From: Peribacillus loiseleuriae
GTDB lineage: Bacteria > Bacillota > Bacilli > Bacillales > DSM-1321
Direction: 5' to 3'
Assembly: GCF_001183985.1 (NCBI RefSeq)
Contig: NZ_LFZW01000001.1
Location: forward strand, 1,147,812 to 1,211,811
DNA length: 64,000 bases
In this document: in pieces, positions 9,644 through 19,587 of the stretch
Position numbering within the stretch: position 1 is the first letter of the stretch
Layout of the letters: each line of letters opens with the position of its first letter
The notes under the pieces: generated by a model
The model's database searches: none
What the model was told of the DNA's origin: nothing
What the model saw: only the letters and a program-made list of their open reading frames with translations
Program-made: the position numbers and the translations under genes

Positions 9644-9750
9644 CTTATCTATCAAGCTAAATAGCTTGATGGAATTAGCACCTTGGCAATATTTACGATT
9701 GCTGGTTGCTGAGGCGTCACAGGGCCAGTCCCTCGACCTCTCTTGATAAG
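9644..9750 (-). promoter_or_regulatory. SAM-I (S-box) riboswitch aptamer
   Basis: Read on the minus strand, the 5' arm CTTATCAAGAG is followed by GAGGGACTGGCCC, TGACGCC and CAGCAACC, the conserved S-box core. The closing strand GATAAGAAG lies at 9641-9649. It sits upstream of metI, a classical S-box target. Binding of S-adenosylmethionine should favour the terminator at 9590-9617. Confidence 0.95.
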
Positions 9751-10092
9751 AAAAATTGATTATTTAGTTAATTATGAATTTACTATACTTTTTCTTTAAT
9801 GTCAAATAAAAGAAGTTCGTAATTTATACAATATAAATATATACGAAACTATCAGGAGATCGTGATAAGTAAAGTATATATGCACTAACTAGTGTAATCA
9901 AAATGGGAGGGATTAATAACGGATAAAATATGCTCCTTATTATCGCCTCAATCATGTTGCTTTGATATTTATATTACCTAGCTCTTATAAAATCAAATCT
10001 TATGTGAAGCAGATCAGTATCGGCTACCTTTTTTTTATTTGTTTTAAGCGCAAAACATTTGTACAATAATATTGTATGTAGAATTTTCAAAA

Positions 10093-10107
10093 ACTAAAGC
10101 GCTAACA
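10093..10107 (+). promoter_or_regulatory. Possible weak cre site upstream of fumC
   Basis: CTAAAGCGCTAACA resembles the CcpA operator WTGNAANCGNWNNCA but with two mismatches. It lies about 85 bases before the fumC start. The rest of the 9751-10186 gap shows AT-rich promoter-like DNA and no reading frame I would support. Confidence 0.25.
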
Positions 10108-10186
10108 AGAGAAGTACAAAGGGGATTCCTATTAAGTGGGACTGTATTAGCGTGATATCGATGATGAGAGAGCAGGAGGAGAAGAA

Positions 10187-11569
10187 ATGGAATACAGAAT
10201 TGAGAAAGATACAATGGGGGAAGTAAAGGTTCCTTATGACAAATATTGGGGTGCACAAACGGAAAGAAGCCGAAACAACTTCAAAATAGGGAATGAAAAA
10301 ATGCCGATTGAATTAATTCACGCATTTGCTTATGTAAAACAAGCCGCTGCTAAAGTAAATTTCGATCTTGGTGATTTATCTGAAACGAAGAAAAATGCCA
10401 TTGTAAAAATATGTGGTGAAATTCTAGAGGGCACATTAGACGAGCACTTTCCACTCGTTGTCTGGCAAACAGGTAGCGGTACACAAAGTAATATGAACGT
10501 AAACGAAGTCATCGCAAACAAAGGAAACGAGTGGTTGAAGGAAAAGGGTAGTGACGAAAAGCTTCATCCAAATGATGATGTAAACAAAGGGCAAAGCTCG
10601 AATGACACATTCCCAACCGCGATGCATATAGCAGCGTATGTTGAAGTAGCGAGCAAATTGGTTCCGGCAATCAAAGTGCTTCGCGATACATTTGCAGCGA
10701 AAGAAAAGGAATTTGCAGACATCGTGAAGATTGGCCGTACCCACTTACAAGATGCTACACCAATTACGCTTGGGCAAGAAATTAGCGGCTGGAGAGCGAT
10801 GCTTGATAAATCACTTAATATGGTTGAAGAAAGCAGCAAGCATATCTTAAACCTGGCCCTTGGTGGAACAGCAGTTGGTACTGGAATTAACACCAAGCCG
10901 GAATTTGCTGCGTTATCCGCAAAACAAATGGCAGCTGATACTGGATTTGATTTTGTTACATCGGATAATAAGTTCCATGCATTAACAAGTCACGACGAAA
11001 TTGCCTATGCTCATGGCGCAATCAAAGCCCTTGCAGCTGATCTAATGAAAATTGCCAACGATGTAAGATGGTTAGCAAGCGGCCCAAGAAGCGGGATTGC
11101 TGAAATCGCTATACCTGAAAATGAACCAGGGAGTTCCATCATGCCTGGTAAAGTGAACCCAACTCAAAGTGAAGCTTTAACGATGATCGCTGTTCAAGTA
11201 GTCGGCAATGATACAGCAATCTCGTTCGCTGCGAGCCAAGGAAACTTTGAATTGAACGTATTCAAGCCTGTTATTATTTACAATTTCCTGCAATCTGTAA
11301 AATTATTGTCTGACGGAATTCACTCGTTCAATGACAACTGTGCAGTAGGAATTACAGCAAACCTAGACAAAATTAAGGGAAATGTTGAGCGTTCATTAAT
11401 GCTTGTAACAGCACTTAATCCGCATATCGGCTACGAAAAAGCAGCTGAAATTGCAAAAACAGCATTCAAAAACAACTCAACATTAAAAGAAACAGCCCTT
11501 AAACTAGGCTACCTAAACGAAGAACAATTCGAGGAGTGGGTAAATCCGCAAAATATGGTGAATAACTAA
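10187..11569 (+). CDS. fumC: Class II fumarate hydratase FumC
   Basis: 460 residues, normal for the iron-free fumarase of the aspartase/fumarase superfamily, which interconverts fumarate and L-malate in the TCA cycle. The signature [13 protein letters not shown] is at about residues 315-327, and the active-site segments [14 protein letters not shown] and [10 protein letters not shown] are intact. The start ATG follows AGGAGGAGAAGAA. The closest relatives to exclude are aspartase and argininosuccinate lyase; [10 protein letters not shown] and the overall length favour fumarase. It is called citG in B. subtilis. Transcription probably ends within the hairpin repeat that follows. Confidence 0.95.
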   Translation: MEYRIEKDTMGEVKVPYDKYWGAQTERSRNNFKIGNEKMPIELIHAFAYVKQAAAKVNFDLGDLSETKKNAIVKICGEILEGTLDEHFPLVVWQTGSGTQSNMNVNEVIANKGNEWLKEKGSDEKLHPNDDVNKGQSSNDTFPTAMHIAAYVEVASKLVPAIKVLRDTFAAKEKEFADIVKIGRTHLQDATPITLGQEISGWRAMLDKSLNMVEESSKHILNLALGGTAVGTGINTKPEFAALSAKQMAADTGFDFVTSDNKFHALTSHDEIAYAHGAIKALAADLMKIANDVRWLASGPRSGIAEIAIPENEPGSSIMPGKVNPTQSEALTMIAVQVVGNDTAISFAASQGNFELNVFKPVIIYNFLQSVKLLSDGIHSFNDNCAVGITANLDKIKGNVERSLMLVTALNPHIGYEKAAEIAKTAFKNNSTLKETALKLGYLNEEQFEEWVNPQNMVNN

Positions 11570-11620
11570 GTAAGCGGAAGTGTAGCAACAGGCGCAATAA
11601 AAACACTCAAGTTAGAGGTG

Positions 11621-11713
11621 TGTTAAGAGGGTCTGGCCACGTACTCTTTACTACGTATAAAATGTACGATCACTTATTTTTCTGAATATAAGAGTTGCGT
11701 GGCCCGCCCCTGT
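11621..11713. repeat. Hairpin repeat family, copy R2 (diverged)
   Basis: AGAGGGTCTGGCCACG at about 11626 faces GCGTGGCCCGCCCCTG at about 11697, an inverted pair like the other copies but with GGCC in place of GACC. It lies directly after fumC. Confidence 0.5.
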
Positions 11714-11754
11714 GGTTTTGATTAAACTCAATCATGTAAATAGGAGGAATGAAT

Positions 11755-11997
11755 ATGACATTATGTCCGCTTTGCAATGGACTTCGAAAAATCCATGTTA
11801 CATGCACAGAATGTGAATCCGAAATGAAGGATATGGGAAAAGCCATGGACTATGATGATGAGTATAGTGCTTATATGGACATTAATACCTTAAAGCAAAA
11901 CGATGGCTTTCCAGATTCATTAATAAAAGGTCAATGTCCACATTTAATGAAATGTTTGAACTGTAATCACGATGAGGTAATCTTGGTACAAGAATAA
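11755..11997 (+). CDS. Small cysteine-rich (zinc-ribbon-like) protein, function unknown
   Basis: 80 residues with paired cysteines, CPLC near the N-terminus, then CTEC, and CPHLMKCLNC near the C-terminus: a likely zinc-binding ribbon with an acidic middle. An ATG at 11749 is in frame, but AGGAGG at 11742-11747 leaves only one base before it; ATG 11755 has the ideal 7-base gap and is the better start. A strong terminator follows at once, so it is transcribed alone. I do not recognise a function. Confidence 0.75.
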   Translation: MTLCPLCNGLRKIHVTCTECESEMKDMGKAMDYDDEYSAYMDINTLKQNDGFPDSLIKGQCPHLMKCLNCNHDEVILVQE

Positions 11998-12043
11998 AAA
12001 AACGAATCGACTCCTCGACAATAGAGAATCGATTCGTTTTTTA
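11995..12043 (+). terminator. Rho-independent terminator
   Basis: AAAACGAATCGA pairs with TCGATTCGTTTT and ends in a T run, directly after the small zinc-ribbon gene. Confidence 0.85.
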
Positions 12044-12133
12044 TTCATCAAAAGTAAAATTCACAGGTTCTTCTTCTAAAGGGATACTAATTTCCATATT
12101 CGTTGGAGGAATAGTGTGTTCTATAATTTCAAT
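12041..12133 (-). pseudogene. Possible C-terminal fragment of an eroded gene
   Basis: A 30-codon minus-strand frame (containing HTIPPTNMEISIPLEEEPVN) ends in TAA. It has no start codon and begins right after an in-frame TAA. Its composition is protein-like, and the neighbouring frame upstream continues plausibly, as after a frameshift. The parent family is not recognised. Confidence 0.25.
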
Positions 12134-12183
12134 TTAATATTGATCAGTTCACACATAACCACTACTCTTTTAAAAAGAGGCAT

Positions 12184-12675
12184 TTATAACAATTTATATA
12201 AATAGTATTCATTAACGGGTGCTCCGTTTATAATCAATGAATGAACTTTCTCACCCTCCAAGACAAAACCCATCTTTCGATATAAATTGAATGCTTTAAT
12301 ATTGTCTTTTATAACAGTTAATCCTAATCTTGATAGTTCATTTTCTTTTGCCCACTCGAATACTTGATTGAATAATTTAGATGCGATACCTCGCCCTTGA
12401 AACTCTTCAAGGACACCTAATACGAGATAAGCAGAATGTTGATTCCTTTTTACATTCCCGCCAAATGCTGCGATAAAACCTACGAGTTCATCTTCACTTT
12501 CGGCAACAAAGATCATCGATTTCTTTTCAGATAAAATTCTTTCAATGGACTTGCTCTGTTGTTCTAGTGATGTGTTTCTTTCACCAGGTTCAAATAACAT
12601 AAAATTAGAGTCATCAATTTGTTTACTTAATTCGATAAAACTTTCTGCATCACGAACTTCAATGGGTCTAATCAT
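12184..12675 (-). CDS. GNAT family N-acetyltransferase
   Basis: 163 residues with the complete GNAT fold: IRPIEVRDAESF at the N-terminus, the acetyl-CoA loop EEFQGRGIASKLF (about residues 90-102) and the ending NLYRKMGFVLEGE. It should transfer acetyl from acetyl-CoA to an amine; the substrate is not predictable. GTG at 12678 and ATG at 12675 are adjacent, with GGGG 6-9 bases upstream; either could be used. It is a monocistronic gene flanked by repeats. Confidence 0.85.
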   Translation of the reverse strand: MIRPIEVRDAESFIELSKQIDDSNFMLFEPGERNTSLEQQSKSIERILSEKKSMIFVAESEDELVGFIAAFGGNVKRNQHSAYLVLGVLEEFQGRGIASKLFNQVFEWAKENELSRLGLTVIKDNIKAFNLYRKMGFVLEGEKVHSLIINGAPVNEYYLYKLL

Positions 12676-12786
12676 CACTTATTACCCCTTTCTATCTATG
12701 GATTTATGTAATCAAAACAAGTATTTCATCTGCACTTTTAGATGCGAAGATTTTAGTTGTTACTATATATTCAAAAGAAATAGTAA

Positions 12787-12912
12787 AAAGAGGGTGTCCC
12801 ATAACGAAAGGGTCAGACACCGCAACCATAATACACTGTTCAATTTAAGCGTAAGTACCACTATGAACTGCGTATAAAGTGCGTGGTCCGACCCTTTTTG
12901 GGCACCCTTTAG
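12787..12912. repeat. Hairpin repeat family, copy R3 (best-preserved long form)
   Basis: The outer arms AAAGAGGGTGTCCCA (from about 12787) and TGGGCACCCTTT (to about 12911) are nearly perfect inverted repeats. They continue inward as GAAAGGGTCAGAC and GGTCCGACCCTTT. The centre is AT-rich and carries no gene. Same family as R1, R2, R4 and R5. Confidence 0.65.
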
Positions 12913-12955
12913 TGCTGTTAATTTCACCTTAACAGAAGATTTAGTATTTTCCTAT

Positions 12956-14689
12956 CTATGCCAATTGCTGCTCAGCGAATTCACGATATAAGTCATGTGA
13001 TTGTGTTAATTCGTGATGGGTACCAATGCCTGTTACTTGTCCTTTTTCGATGAATATTATTTTATCAGCATCGACGATTGTTGATAATCGATGGGCGATG
13101 ACGAATGTAGTGCGACCTACCATTAATCGTGTTAAAGCTTGTTGGACAACACTTTCTGATTGGCTATCTAAGCTTGCTGTTGCTTCATCCATCATGAGAA
13201 TTTTAGGGTCGCGTAAAAAAGCACGGGCGATAGCAATCCGCTGTCTTTGCCCACCTGATAGTTTTACACCACGCTCGCCAACTTCCGTGTCCAATCCTTT
13301 CGGGAAAGCTTCAATAAATTGATCGGCGTATGCCATTTTGGCTACTTCCCATAGACGTTCATCAGATATTTGTGCTGAATCATACAAACCATAACATAAA
13401 TTTTCGCGAATTGTCCCAGCCATCATGGCACTTTCTTGGGATACATAGCCAATTTGACTGCGCCATGAATCAAGTGATAATTGATTTATTGGCGTGTTAC
13501 CGATTTGTATTTCTCCAGTAGTAGGCTCATAAAATCGTTCGAGTAAACCGAACATCGTCGTTTTACCGCTTCCGCTTGGTCCGGCAAAAGCTATCATTTC
13601 ACCAGGTTGAGCTTCAAGTGAGACATTTTCTAAAACAGGTTCATTTTCACTATAGGCAAATGACACGTTTGAAACTCGAATCGTCTCGTTGGTAATATCC
13701 ATTTCTATACCGTCTTGACCTGACTCTAATGGCAGTTCTAAAATCTCAATAATCCGCTCTGTTGCTCCTTTTGCTTTTTGTAATTGCGTAAAGAACATCG
13801 CAAAGGATGTGATTGGCATAATAATTTGGAACAGATAAAGTAAAAAGGCGATAAGTGAACCAGTCGACATCGTTCCATTTGCTACTCGCATGCCGCCATA
13901 CCCAATAATCATCACAATGACGACCATAATCACGAGGTACATGATTGGTCCGATTAATGCAAAGATGCGGGCTTCCTTTAACCCGTAACCAAGTAATTTT
14001 TCAATGCCTGTTAGCCCACTTGTTTCTTCATTCTGTTCAGCGGTTGAGGATTTCATTAGGCGAATTTCACTAAGCGTTTGTTGAATTTGTCCTGTGAAAG
14101 TGGCCGTTTCGTCTTGTAAACCACGTGAGACTTTTGCCATTTTACGACCAAGTGGAATCATAATGACTAATGTAATGGGAACAGAAATTAACATTAGAAG
14201 TGTCATTTTCCAATCCATGACAAGTAAGATGATAATGGCACCAATGATAGAAATAATACCTGTAATAAATTGTGGGAAATGATTCGAAATTAAATCTCGT
14301 ACGACACTTGTATCATTAACGACCCGACTCACCGTTTCACCGCTCGATTGTTTATCAAAATAGCTGACTGGCAATCTAATTAATTTTATCCACATACGAT
14401 CACGCAGCCTGGCGACAATCTTATGACCGACTAGGCTTAATAAATAAATGGAGAATCCACTTATGATCGCTTGGATAATAAAGGCTGCCCCGATGCCGAT
14501 CATGAGTGGAATACTTAATGAAGCAACTGAGAAACCGTCTACTAAATTTTTCGTCAATAATGGCACAACAAGGCCAGCAATAGTTGTCAAAAGGCTTGCT
14601 GTTAAACCGATAATGAGTGCCATCTTCGGGATATTCGTTGATAAAATTAGGGAAATAAATGGCTTTAAGCCACCTTTTTGATTCTTCAT
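12956..14689 (-). CDS. bmrA: Homodimeric-type ABC multidrug exporter (BmrA/YvcC-like)
   Basis: 577-residue half-transporter: six membrane helices (residues ~1-300, including the coupling segment PVSYFDKQSSGETVSRVVND) and an ABC domain with Walker A GPSGSGKT, signature LSGGQRQR, Walker B ILMMDEATASLDS and AHRLS. Length and motifs match B. subtilis BmrA. The catalytic Glu is present, so a homodimer would have two competent ATP sites. AGGAG precedes the ATG by 9 bases. No partner half is next to it. The alternative is another MsbA/LmrA-type lipid or drug exporter. Confidence 0.8.
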   Translation of the reverse strand: MKNQKGGLKPFISLILSTNIPKMALIIGLTASLLTTIAGLVVPLLTKNLVDGFSVASLSIPLMIGIGAAFIIQAIISGFSIYLLSLVGHKIVARLRDRMWIKLIRLPVSYFDKQSSGETVSRVVNDTSVVRDLISNHFPQFITGIISIIGAIIILLVMDWKMTLLMLISVPITLVIMIPLGRKMAKVSRGLQDETATFTGQIQQTLSEIRLMKSSTAEQNEETSGLTGIEKLLGYGLKEARIFALIGPIMYLVIMVVIVMIIGYGGMRVANGTMSTGSLIAFLLYLFQIIMPITSFAMFFTQLQKAKGATERIIEILELPLESGQDGIEMDITNETIRVSNVSFAYSENEPVLENVSLEAQPGEMIAFAGPSGSGKTTMFGLLERFYEPTTGEIQIGNTPINQLSLDSWRSQIGYVSQESAMMAGTIRENLCYGLYDSAQISDERLWEVAKMAYADQFIEAFPKGLDTEVGERGVKLSGGQRQRIAIARAFLRDPKILMMDEATASLDSQSESVVQQALTRLMVGRTTFVIAHRLSTIVDADKIIFIEKGQVTGIGTHHELTQSHDLYREFAEQQLA

Positions 14690-14714
14690 TGTCTATAACT
14701 CCTATCAATTCGAT

Positions 14715-14924
14715 CTATCTTTTGTTGGTGGAGAGTGGAGGGGTTCCAGCTACAGTTCTTCCATTATGACGAGCACGAGGTTTCATGTCAATAATATGAT
14801 CAGCCTCGGGTATGACTTCAAGCATTGTGCTTAGGTAACGAAAATGATATTGCCCAAATCTTGCAGCTGCTTCATGATAATTATTAATTCTTATGTATCT
14901 TTTGGAAGCAATCCAGCCGTTGAT
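14715..14924 (-). pseudogene. Remnant of an unrecognised gene upstream of the BmrA-like exporter
   Basis: A 69-codon minus-strand frame is open from just after an in-frame TAA to a TAG. It has protein-like content (GWIASKRYIRINNYHEAAAR, later MLEVIPEADHIIDMKPRAR) but no early start codon or ribosome binding site. It ends 26 bases before the exporter start. It is probably the C-terminal end of a lost gene. I cannot assign the family. Confidence 0.35.
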
Positions 14925-15106
14925 TTATCAAGAATTTAGAGGACAATCGTTAGACCTGAGTCAAGAATAGATACTAACCTTCGTGGGTACATACTATAAG
15001 TTTGTGGGAGGCATTAGAAACATAGGTGAGAGATGAAGAAACTTCACTATGTGTTCCTTTGAACCGTATCATATTTAGATAAGGTTTCAACGTTGCTCTC
15101 ATTTGT

Positions 15107-15146
15107 AAAAGATGCTTAGACAGATTATCTAAGCATCTTTTGTGTT
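15107..15146. terminator. Hairpin, likely terminator
   Basis: AAAAGATGCTTAGA (15107-15120) pairs with TCTAAGCATCTTTT (15128-15141), a 14-bp perfect stem, followed by TGTG and not a long T run. No intact gene ends just upstream; it may belong to a lost gene. The rest of 14930-15281 holds the promoter region of the ugp-type operon. Confidence 0.5.
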
Positions 15147-15281
15147 AAGAATTTGTAAATTTATTTACTTAAATCGTTTTCATTTAGTTCTATTTAACTT
15201 TTATGTAATGAATTGGTAAATGTTGTTATTTAAGCTTGAAAATATGTTTAAATGGGTTTGACGAAGGATGGAGGTTGAACA

Positions 15282-16409
15282 ATGAAGCACGTAGAATTGA
15301 TGGATATTTCCAAGTCGTACGATAAACAAACCAATGTATTGGATGAAATTAACCTTTCGATTAACAAGGGTGAGTTCTTTGTTTTAGTCGGTCCCTCTGG
15401 ATGTGGAAAAAGCACATTATTAAGAATGGTTGCAGGGTTAGAAGAAATAACCGGAGGCGTACTGAAGCTAAATGATGAAGTAGCAAATCATCTACCACCT
15501 AAAAATAGAAATTTATCTATGGTTTTTCAAAATTATGCACTTTACCCACATTTAACAGTAGAGCAAAATATCCTTTTTGGTTTAGATGTTAAGAGGGTTA
15601 ATAAAAAAGAACAAAAAAGAAGACTCATGGAAACGGCAGAAATGATCGGTTTAAGTGAATTATTGAAAAGAAAACCTAAGGAACTATCTGGTGGCCAAAG
15701 GCAGAGAGTGGCATTGGCTAGGTCAGTTGTAAGTGAAGCACCACTTTGCTTAATGGATGAACCACTATCAAATTTAGATGCCAAATTGCGGGCGCATATG
15801 CGCGTTGAAATACGTAGATTGCAAAGAAAGTTGGGTCTCACAATGATCTATGTCACCCATGATCAAGTCGAGGCAATGACAATGGGTGACAGGATTATGG
15901 TTTTGAATGATGGGAAAGTACAACAAGTTGGAAAACCGATTACTTTATATAACGAACCAGCCAATACATTTGTAGCCTCTTTTATTGGCTCCCCAAAGAT
16001 GAATATGGGAAAAGCGGAGTTATTCGTTGAGAATCGTCAAATTAAAGTGGAGGACAAGCTTACGTTTCATTTAAGTCCATCAGATTTAATACATATACCA
16101 GCAGACAAAAAGACAATGATTGGCATTAGAGCAGAACATATTTATCCAGCAACTGAACAAGATGCAACTAATTATTTGGAAGTCGTTGGTGTGGAGCAGT
16201 TAGGAAATGAAACGATTATTGTTTTTGAAGAATTAGGAGGCCATCTATGGAATGCTAAATGGCCGGGCCAATGGGCGATTAATCTGGGTGATAAGGTTCC
16301 GGTTAACATTTCAGTTCAAAATTTTTGTTTCTTTGATGCAGAAAATGGTCAATTAATACAACCCGCATATCAAGAACAAAATCAAGAGCAAGAGGTCATC
16401 GCACAATGA
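15282..16409 (+). CDS. ugpC: ABC importer ATPase, UgpC/MalK type
   Basis: 375 residues: an ATPase domain with Walker [11 protein letters not shown]-loop FQNYALYPH, signature LSGGQRQR, Walker [12 protein letters not shown] and H-loop THDQ, then a C-terminal regulatory OB-type domain (MGIRAEHIYP). This is the CUT1-family layout. It energises the adjacent permeases UgpA and UgpE; its stop overlaps the start of ugpA by four bases. GGAGG lies 7 bases before the ATG. With a UgpB-like lipoprotein and phosphodiesterases next door, uptake of glycerol-3-phosphate or glycerophosphodiesters is the likely role; sugar uptake is the alternative. The promoter region carries no clear Pho box that I can defend. 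Confidence 0.84.
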   Translation: MKHVELMDISKSYDKQTNVLDEINLSINKGEFFVLVGPSGCGKSTLLRMVAGLEEITGGVLKLNDEVANHLPPKNRNLSMVFQNYALYPHLTVEQNILFGLDVKRVNKKEQKRRLMETAEMIGLSELLKRKPKELSGGQRQRVALARSVVSEAPLCLMDEPLSNLDAKLRAHMRVEIRRLQRKLGLTMIYVTHDQVEAMTMGDRIMVLNDGKVQQVGKPITLYNEPANTFVASFIGSPKMNMGKAELFVENRQIKVEDKLTFHLSPSDLIHIPADKKTMIGIRAEHIYPATEQDATNYLEVVGVEQLGNETIIVFEELGGHLWNAKWPGQWAINLGDKVPVNISVQNFCFFDAENGQLIQPAYQEQNQEQEVIAQ

Positions 16410-17344
16410 ATACAGAATCTGCTATGCCGTTTGAGTATAATCAAGTTCATTTCGAGGAGTTAAAAAAACAACAGCGTAAAAAAGTTTTCTTGAAAGGCCT
16501 TTTATTCTTATTACCCTCATTACTTTTATTTAGTATTTTTATATTTTATCCAATGATCCGCACGGTATATTTAAGTTTCTTTTTAACAAATCAAGCAGGT
16601 ATAACAACAGTTTTTGTTGGAATGCAAAATTATATCGATATCTTCACATCTCCAATATTTATGAAAAGTTTAACATCAACATTTTTATTTGTTTTATTCA
16701 CAGTACCGGGAACGATTATTGTAAGCTTGTTTTTGGCAGTTATTGCAAATGAAAAGATAAAAGGGATCGGCTTTTTCCGAATGATATTTTCATCCACAAT
16801 GGGGGTATCTGTAGCTGCTGCTTCTGTTTTTTGGCTATTTTTATTTCACCCGAGTATTGGATTTTTTAACAAAATATTAGTGACGTTCGGTTTTGACAAA
16901 ATCGGTTGGTTAACGAATCCAGAATGGGCTCTTGCTTCTGTTTCATTATCAACAATTTGGATGAATATTGGTTTCACATTTTTAATTATTCTTGGTGGGT
17001 TGCAATCCATTGACTCTCACCTATATGAAAGTGCAAATATAGATGGTGCGGGATTTTTTTACAAATTACGGCGGATTACGATCCCTATGCTTTCTCCTAC
17101 CTTATTCTTTGTAGTCACAGTTTCAATCATTAATTCCTTCCAAACCTTTGGCCAAATCGATATGTTAACAAAAGGCGGGCCAAGTAACGAAACAAATCTT
17201 ATCGTTTACTCGATTTATCGTGAAGCGTTTGTAAACTATCAGTATGGTACAGCAAGTGCACAGGCTGTCATCTTGTTCATTATTATACTCATCATGACAG
17301 TGATCCAGTTCAAGCTTGGAGAAAGGAAGGTCCATTATCAATGA
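16406..17344 (+). CDS. ugpA: ABC importer permease, UgpA type
   Basis: 312-residue integral membrane permease of the MalF/UgpA class, with a long cytosolic N-terminus, about six helices and the EAA loop ESANIDGAGFFYKLRRITIPML that docks on the ATPase. The start ATG overlaps the ugpC stop and its own stop overlaps the ugpE start, so the three genes are translationally coupled. It forms the channel with UgpE. Confidence 0.87.
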   Translation: MNTESAMPFEYNQVHFEELKKQQRKKVFLKGLLFLLPSLLLFSIFIFYPMIRTVYLSFFLTNQAGITTVFVGMQNYIDIFTSPIFMKSLTSTFLFVLFTVPGTIIVSLFLAVIANEKIKGIGFFRMIFSSTMGVSVAAASVFWLFLFHPSIGFFNKILVTFGFDKIGWLTNPEWALASVSLSTIWMNIGFTFLIILGGLQSIDSHLYESANIDGAGFFYKLRRITIPMLSPTLFFVVTVSIINSFQTFGQIDMLTKGGPSNETNLIVYSIYREAFVNYQYGTASAQAVILFIIILIMTVIQFKLGERKVHYQ

Positions 17345-18159
17345 GGATGCCACTTTCTAAAAAGATCAGCTTATATACATTGCTCACGGTATCGGCATTT
17401 CTAGTATTTGTCCCTATCATCTTTGCTTTCTTGATGAGCTTTATGAACAGTCAGGATGCGATGTTAGGTAAAATAATCCCTTCTGTTTGGACACTTGATA
17501 ATTACGTGAAGGCATTCGAACGTTTACCATTGCTGAAATTTCTATTCAACAGTTTAATGACTTCTCTGCTCATTATGATCGGTCAGTTAGTCTTGTCTAG
17601 TTTAGCGGCTTACGCATTTGTTTTTCTGAAATTTAAAGGGAGGGATGCTTTATTCTTTTTGTTTATCGCAACCATGATGATCCCATTTGAAGCGTCGATT
17701 ATCCCGAACTTTCAAACGGTTAAAGGGATGAATTTATTAGATACATATCCAGGGTTGGCCTTGCCTTTCTTGGCTACAGCATTTGGTACTTTTTTATTAA
17801 GACAAACATTTAAACAAATTCCTAAAGAACTTAAAGAGGCAAGTGAAATTGCTGGGATGGGCCATTTTAAATTTTATTTAACAGTCGTATTACCCGTTGC
17901 AAAAACAAGTCTAGTTACATTAGCACTTTATGGCTTCTTAACGGCTTGGAATATGTACTTATGGCCGCTTTTATCCACAACAAATGATCATGTACGAACC
18001 GTCCAAATTGGCTTAAAGCAATTGCAATCACAAGAAACAGTCAATCAATGGGGAGTTGTAATGGCTGGTGCCATGGTTGTGGCCATTCCTACGCTGATTT
18101 TATTATTCGTAGGGCAGAAGAGACTCCAAAAAGGGTTAGCTGAAGGTGCACTTAAATAA
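17341..18159 (+). CDS. ugpE: ABC importer permease, UgpE type
   Basis: 272-residue MalG/UgpE-class permease with six helices and the EAA loop EASEIAGMGHFKFYLTVVLP. It is the second half of the import channel. It follows ugpA with a four-base overlap. The gap to ugpB is 51 bases and contains a fresh ribosome binding site (AAAGGAG), consistent with higher translation of the binding protein. Confidence 0.87.
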   Translation: MRMPLSKKISLYTLLTVSAFLVFVPIIFAFLMSFMNSQDAMLGKIIPSVWTLDNYVKAFERLPLLKFLFNSLMTSLLIMIGQLVLSSLAAYAFVFLKFKGRDALFFLFIATMMIPFEASIIPNFQTVKGMNLLDTYPGLALPFLATAFGTFLLRQTFKQIPKELKEASEIAGMGHFKFYLTVVLPVAKTSLVTLALYGFLTAWNMYLWPLLSTTNDHVRTVQIGLKQLQSQETVNQWGVVMAGAMVVAIPTLILLFVGQKRLQKGLAEGALK

Positions 18160-18210
18160 TGATGGGTTCAATGATTATCAAATAGAAAAAAACTAAAGGA
18201 GACTATTACA

Positions 18211-19554
18211 ATGATAAAAAAGTTTTTCGCTTTACTTATGGCAAGTTTATTAGTGATTCTAGCTGGTTGTGGTTCAAATCAAACATCAAGTACTGAGAAA
18301 GGATCTACATCTGAAAAAGATGACAAACAAGTTGTTACATTCTGGCATTCCATGAGTGGCGTGCCTCAAGAAACATTAAATAGTATTGTAGAGGAATATA
18401 ATAATTCCCAAGATAAGGTTCAAGTAAATGCAGAATTCCAAGGAACGTATGAAGAGTCACTTCCGAAGTTTCATAGTGTTGGTGGAACGAAAGATGCTCC
18501 GACCATGATTCAAGTACAAGAAATTGGTTCAATGTCTATGATTAATAGCGGGAATATTGAAGCTATTCAAAAATTTATCGATGCTGAAAATTATGATATG
18601 AGTGGTCTCGAAGAAAATATTGTGAACTATTACAAAGTAGATGACAAATTCTATTCCATGCCTTTTAACTCCTCAACACCTGTCATGTACTACAATAAAG
18701 ATGCATTTAAAAAAGCTGGATTAGATCCTGAAAAAGCTCCAGAAACGTTTGAAGAAGTAGAAGAAGCAGGTAAGAAAATTGTTAAAAGTAATGACCAAAT
18801 GAAAGGATTCGCTTTACAAGCATATGGTTGGTTATTTGAAGAGTTATTAGCTAATCAAGGTGGATTACTGTTAAATAACGACAATGGTCGCACAGATACA
18901 CCTACAGCAGTCGAATTTGATAATGAAAAAGGGAAATCAATCTTCGAATGGGCAAAAAGAATGACGGATGCTGGAACTTTTGCAAACTATGGAACAAACT
19001 CTGATAATATGCTTTCTGGCTTCTTAGCAGGCGATGTAGCGATGTTTTTACAATCATCAGCTTCTTCAAGAGACGTGATTGACAATGCTCCTTTTGAAGT
19101 GGGCGTAGCTTTCTTACCTCATCCTGAAGCTGAGGAACGTCAAGGTGTTGCGATTGGCGGTGCAAGTTTATGGATGTCAAGCGGGAAAGAAGAAGCAGAA
19201 CAAAATGCAGCTTGGGAATTTATGAAATATTTACAAACACCAGCAGTACAAGCTAAATGGCATGTAGGAACAGGCTACTTTGCCATTAATCCAGCTGCTT
19301 ATGATGAGCAAGTTGTTAAAGATGCATACAAAGAAATGCCACAATTACAAGTTTCTGTACAACAGCTTCAAGCTACAAAACCGTCTTTTGCGACACAAGG
19401 CGCATTAATGGATATGATTCCGGCAGAACGTAAAATTATCGAAACCGCACTTGAAACAGTTTATAACCGTGGAGATGTAGATGAAGCATTCAATAGTGCT
19501 GTTGAACAGGTGAATGCAGCGATTGAACAATCTAATGCAGCAAGAGGAAAGTAA
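18211..19554 (+). CDS. ugpB: Glycerol-3-phosphate-type solute-binding lipoprotein, UgpB-like
   Basis: 447 residues. The N-terminus is a lipoprotein signal with lipobox LAGC (Cys20), so the mature protein is anchored outside the membrane. The body is a family 1 extracellular solute-binding protein; FWHSMSGVPQ, the FQGTYEESL segment, and MIQVQEIGS are close to UgpB proteins, which bind glycerol-3-phosphate and glycerophosphodiesters. It delivers ligand to UgpAE. A terminator follows, so the transport operon ends here and the phosphodiesterase gene downstream is separately transcribed. Confidence 0.85.
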   Translation: MIKKFFALLMASLLVILAGCGSNQTSSTEKGSTSEKDDKQVVTFWHSMSGVPQETLNSIVEEYNNSQDKVQVNAEFQGTYEESLPKFHSVGGTKDAPTMIQVQEIGSMSMINSGNIEAIQKFIDAENYDMSGLEENIVNYYKVDDKFYSMPFNSSTPVMYYNKDAFKKAGLDPEKAPETFEEVEEAGKKIVKSNDQMKGFALQAYGWLFEELLANQGGLLLNNDNGRTDTPTAVEFDNEKGKSIFEWAKRMTDAGTFANYGTNSDNMLSGFLAGDVAMFLQSSASSRDVIDNAPFEVGVAFLPHPEAEERQGVAIGGASLWMSSGKEEAEQNAAWEFMKYLQTPAVQAKWHVGTGYFAINPAAYDEQVVKDAYKEMPQLQVSVQQLQATKPSFATQGALMDMIPAERKIIETALETVYNRGDVDEAFNSAVEQVNAAIEQSNAARGK

Positions 19555-19587
19555 TTTTTAATGATCGTTGATAAAGTAAAAAGAACG

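Noticed and set aside
15160-15245. Possible cre or Pho elements in the promoter region of the ugp-type operon
   Set aside because: The best cre match has two mismatches in the conserved left half, and no regularly spaced TTAACA-like repeats were found.
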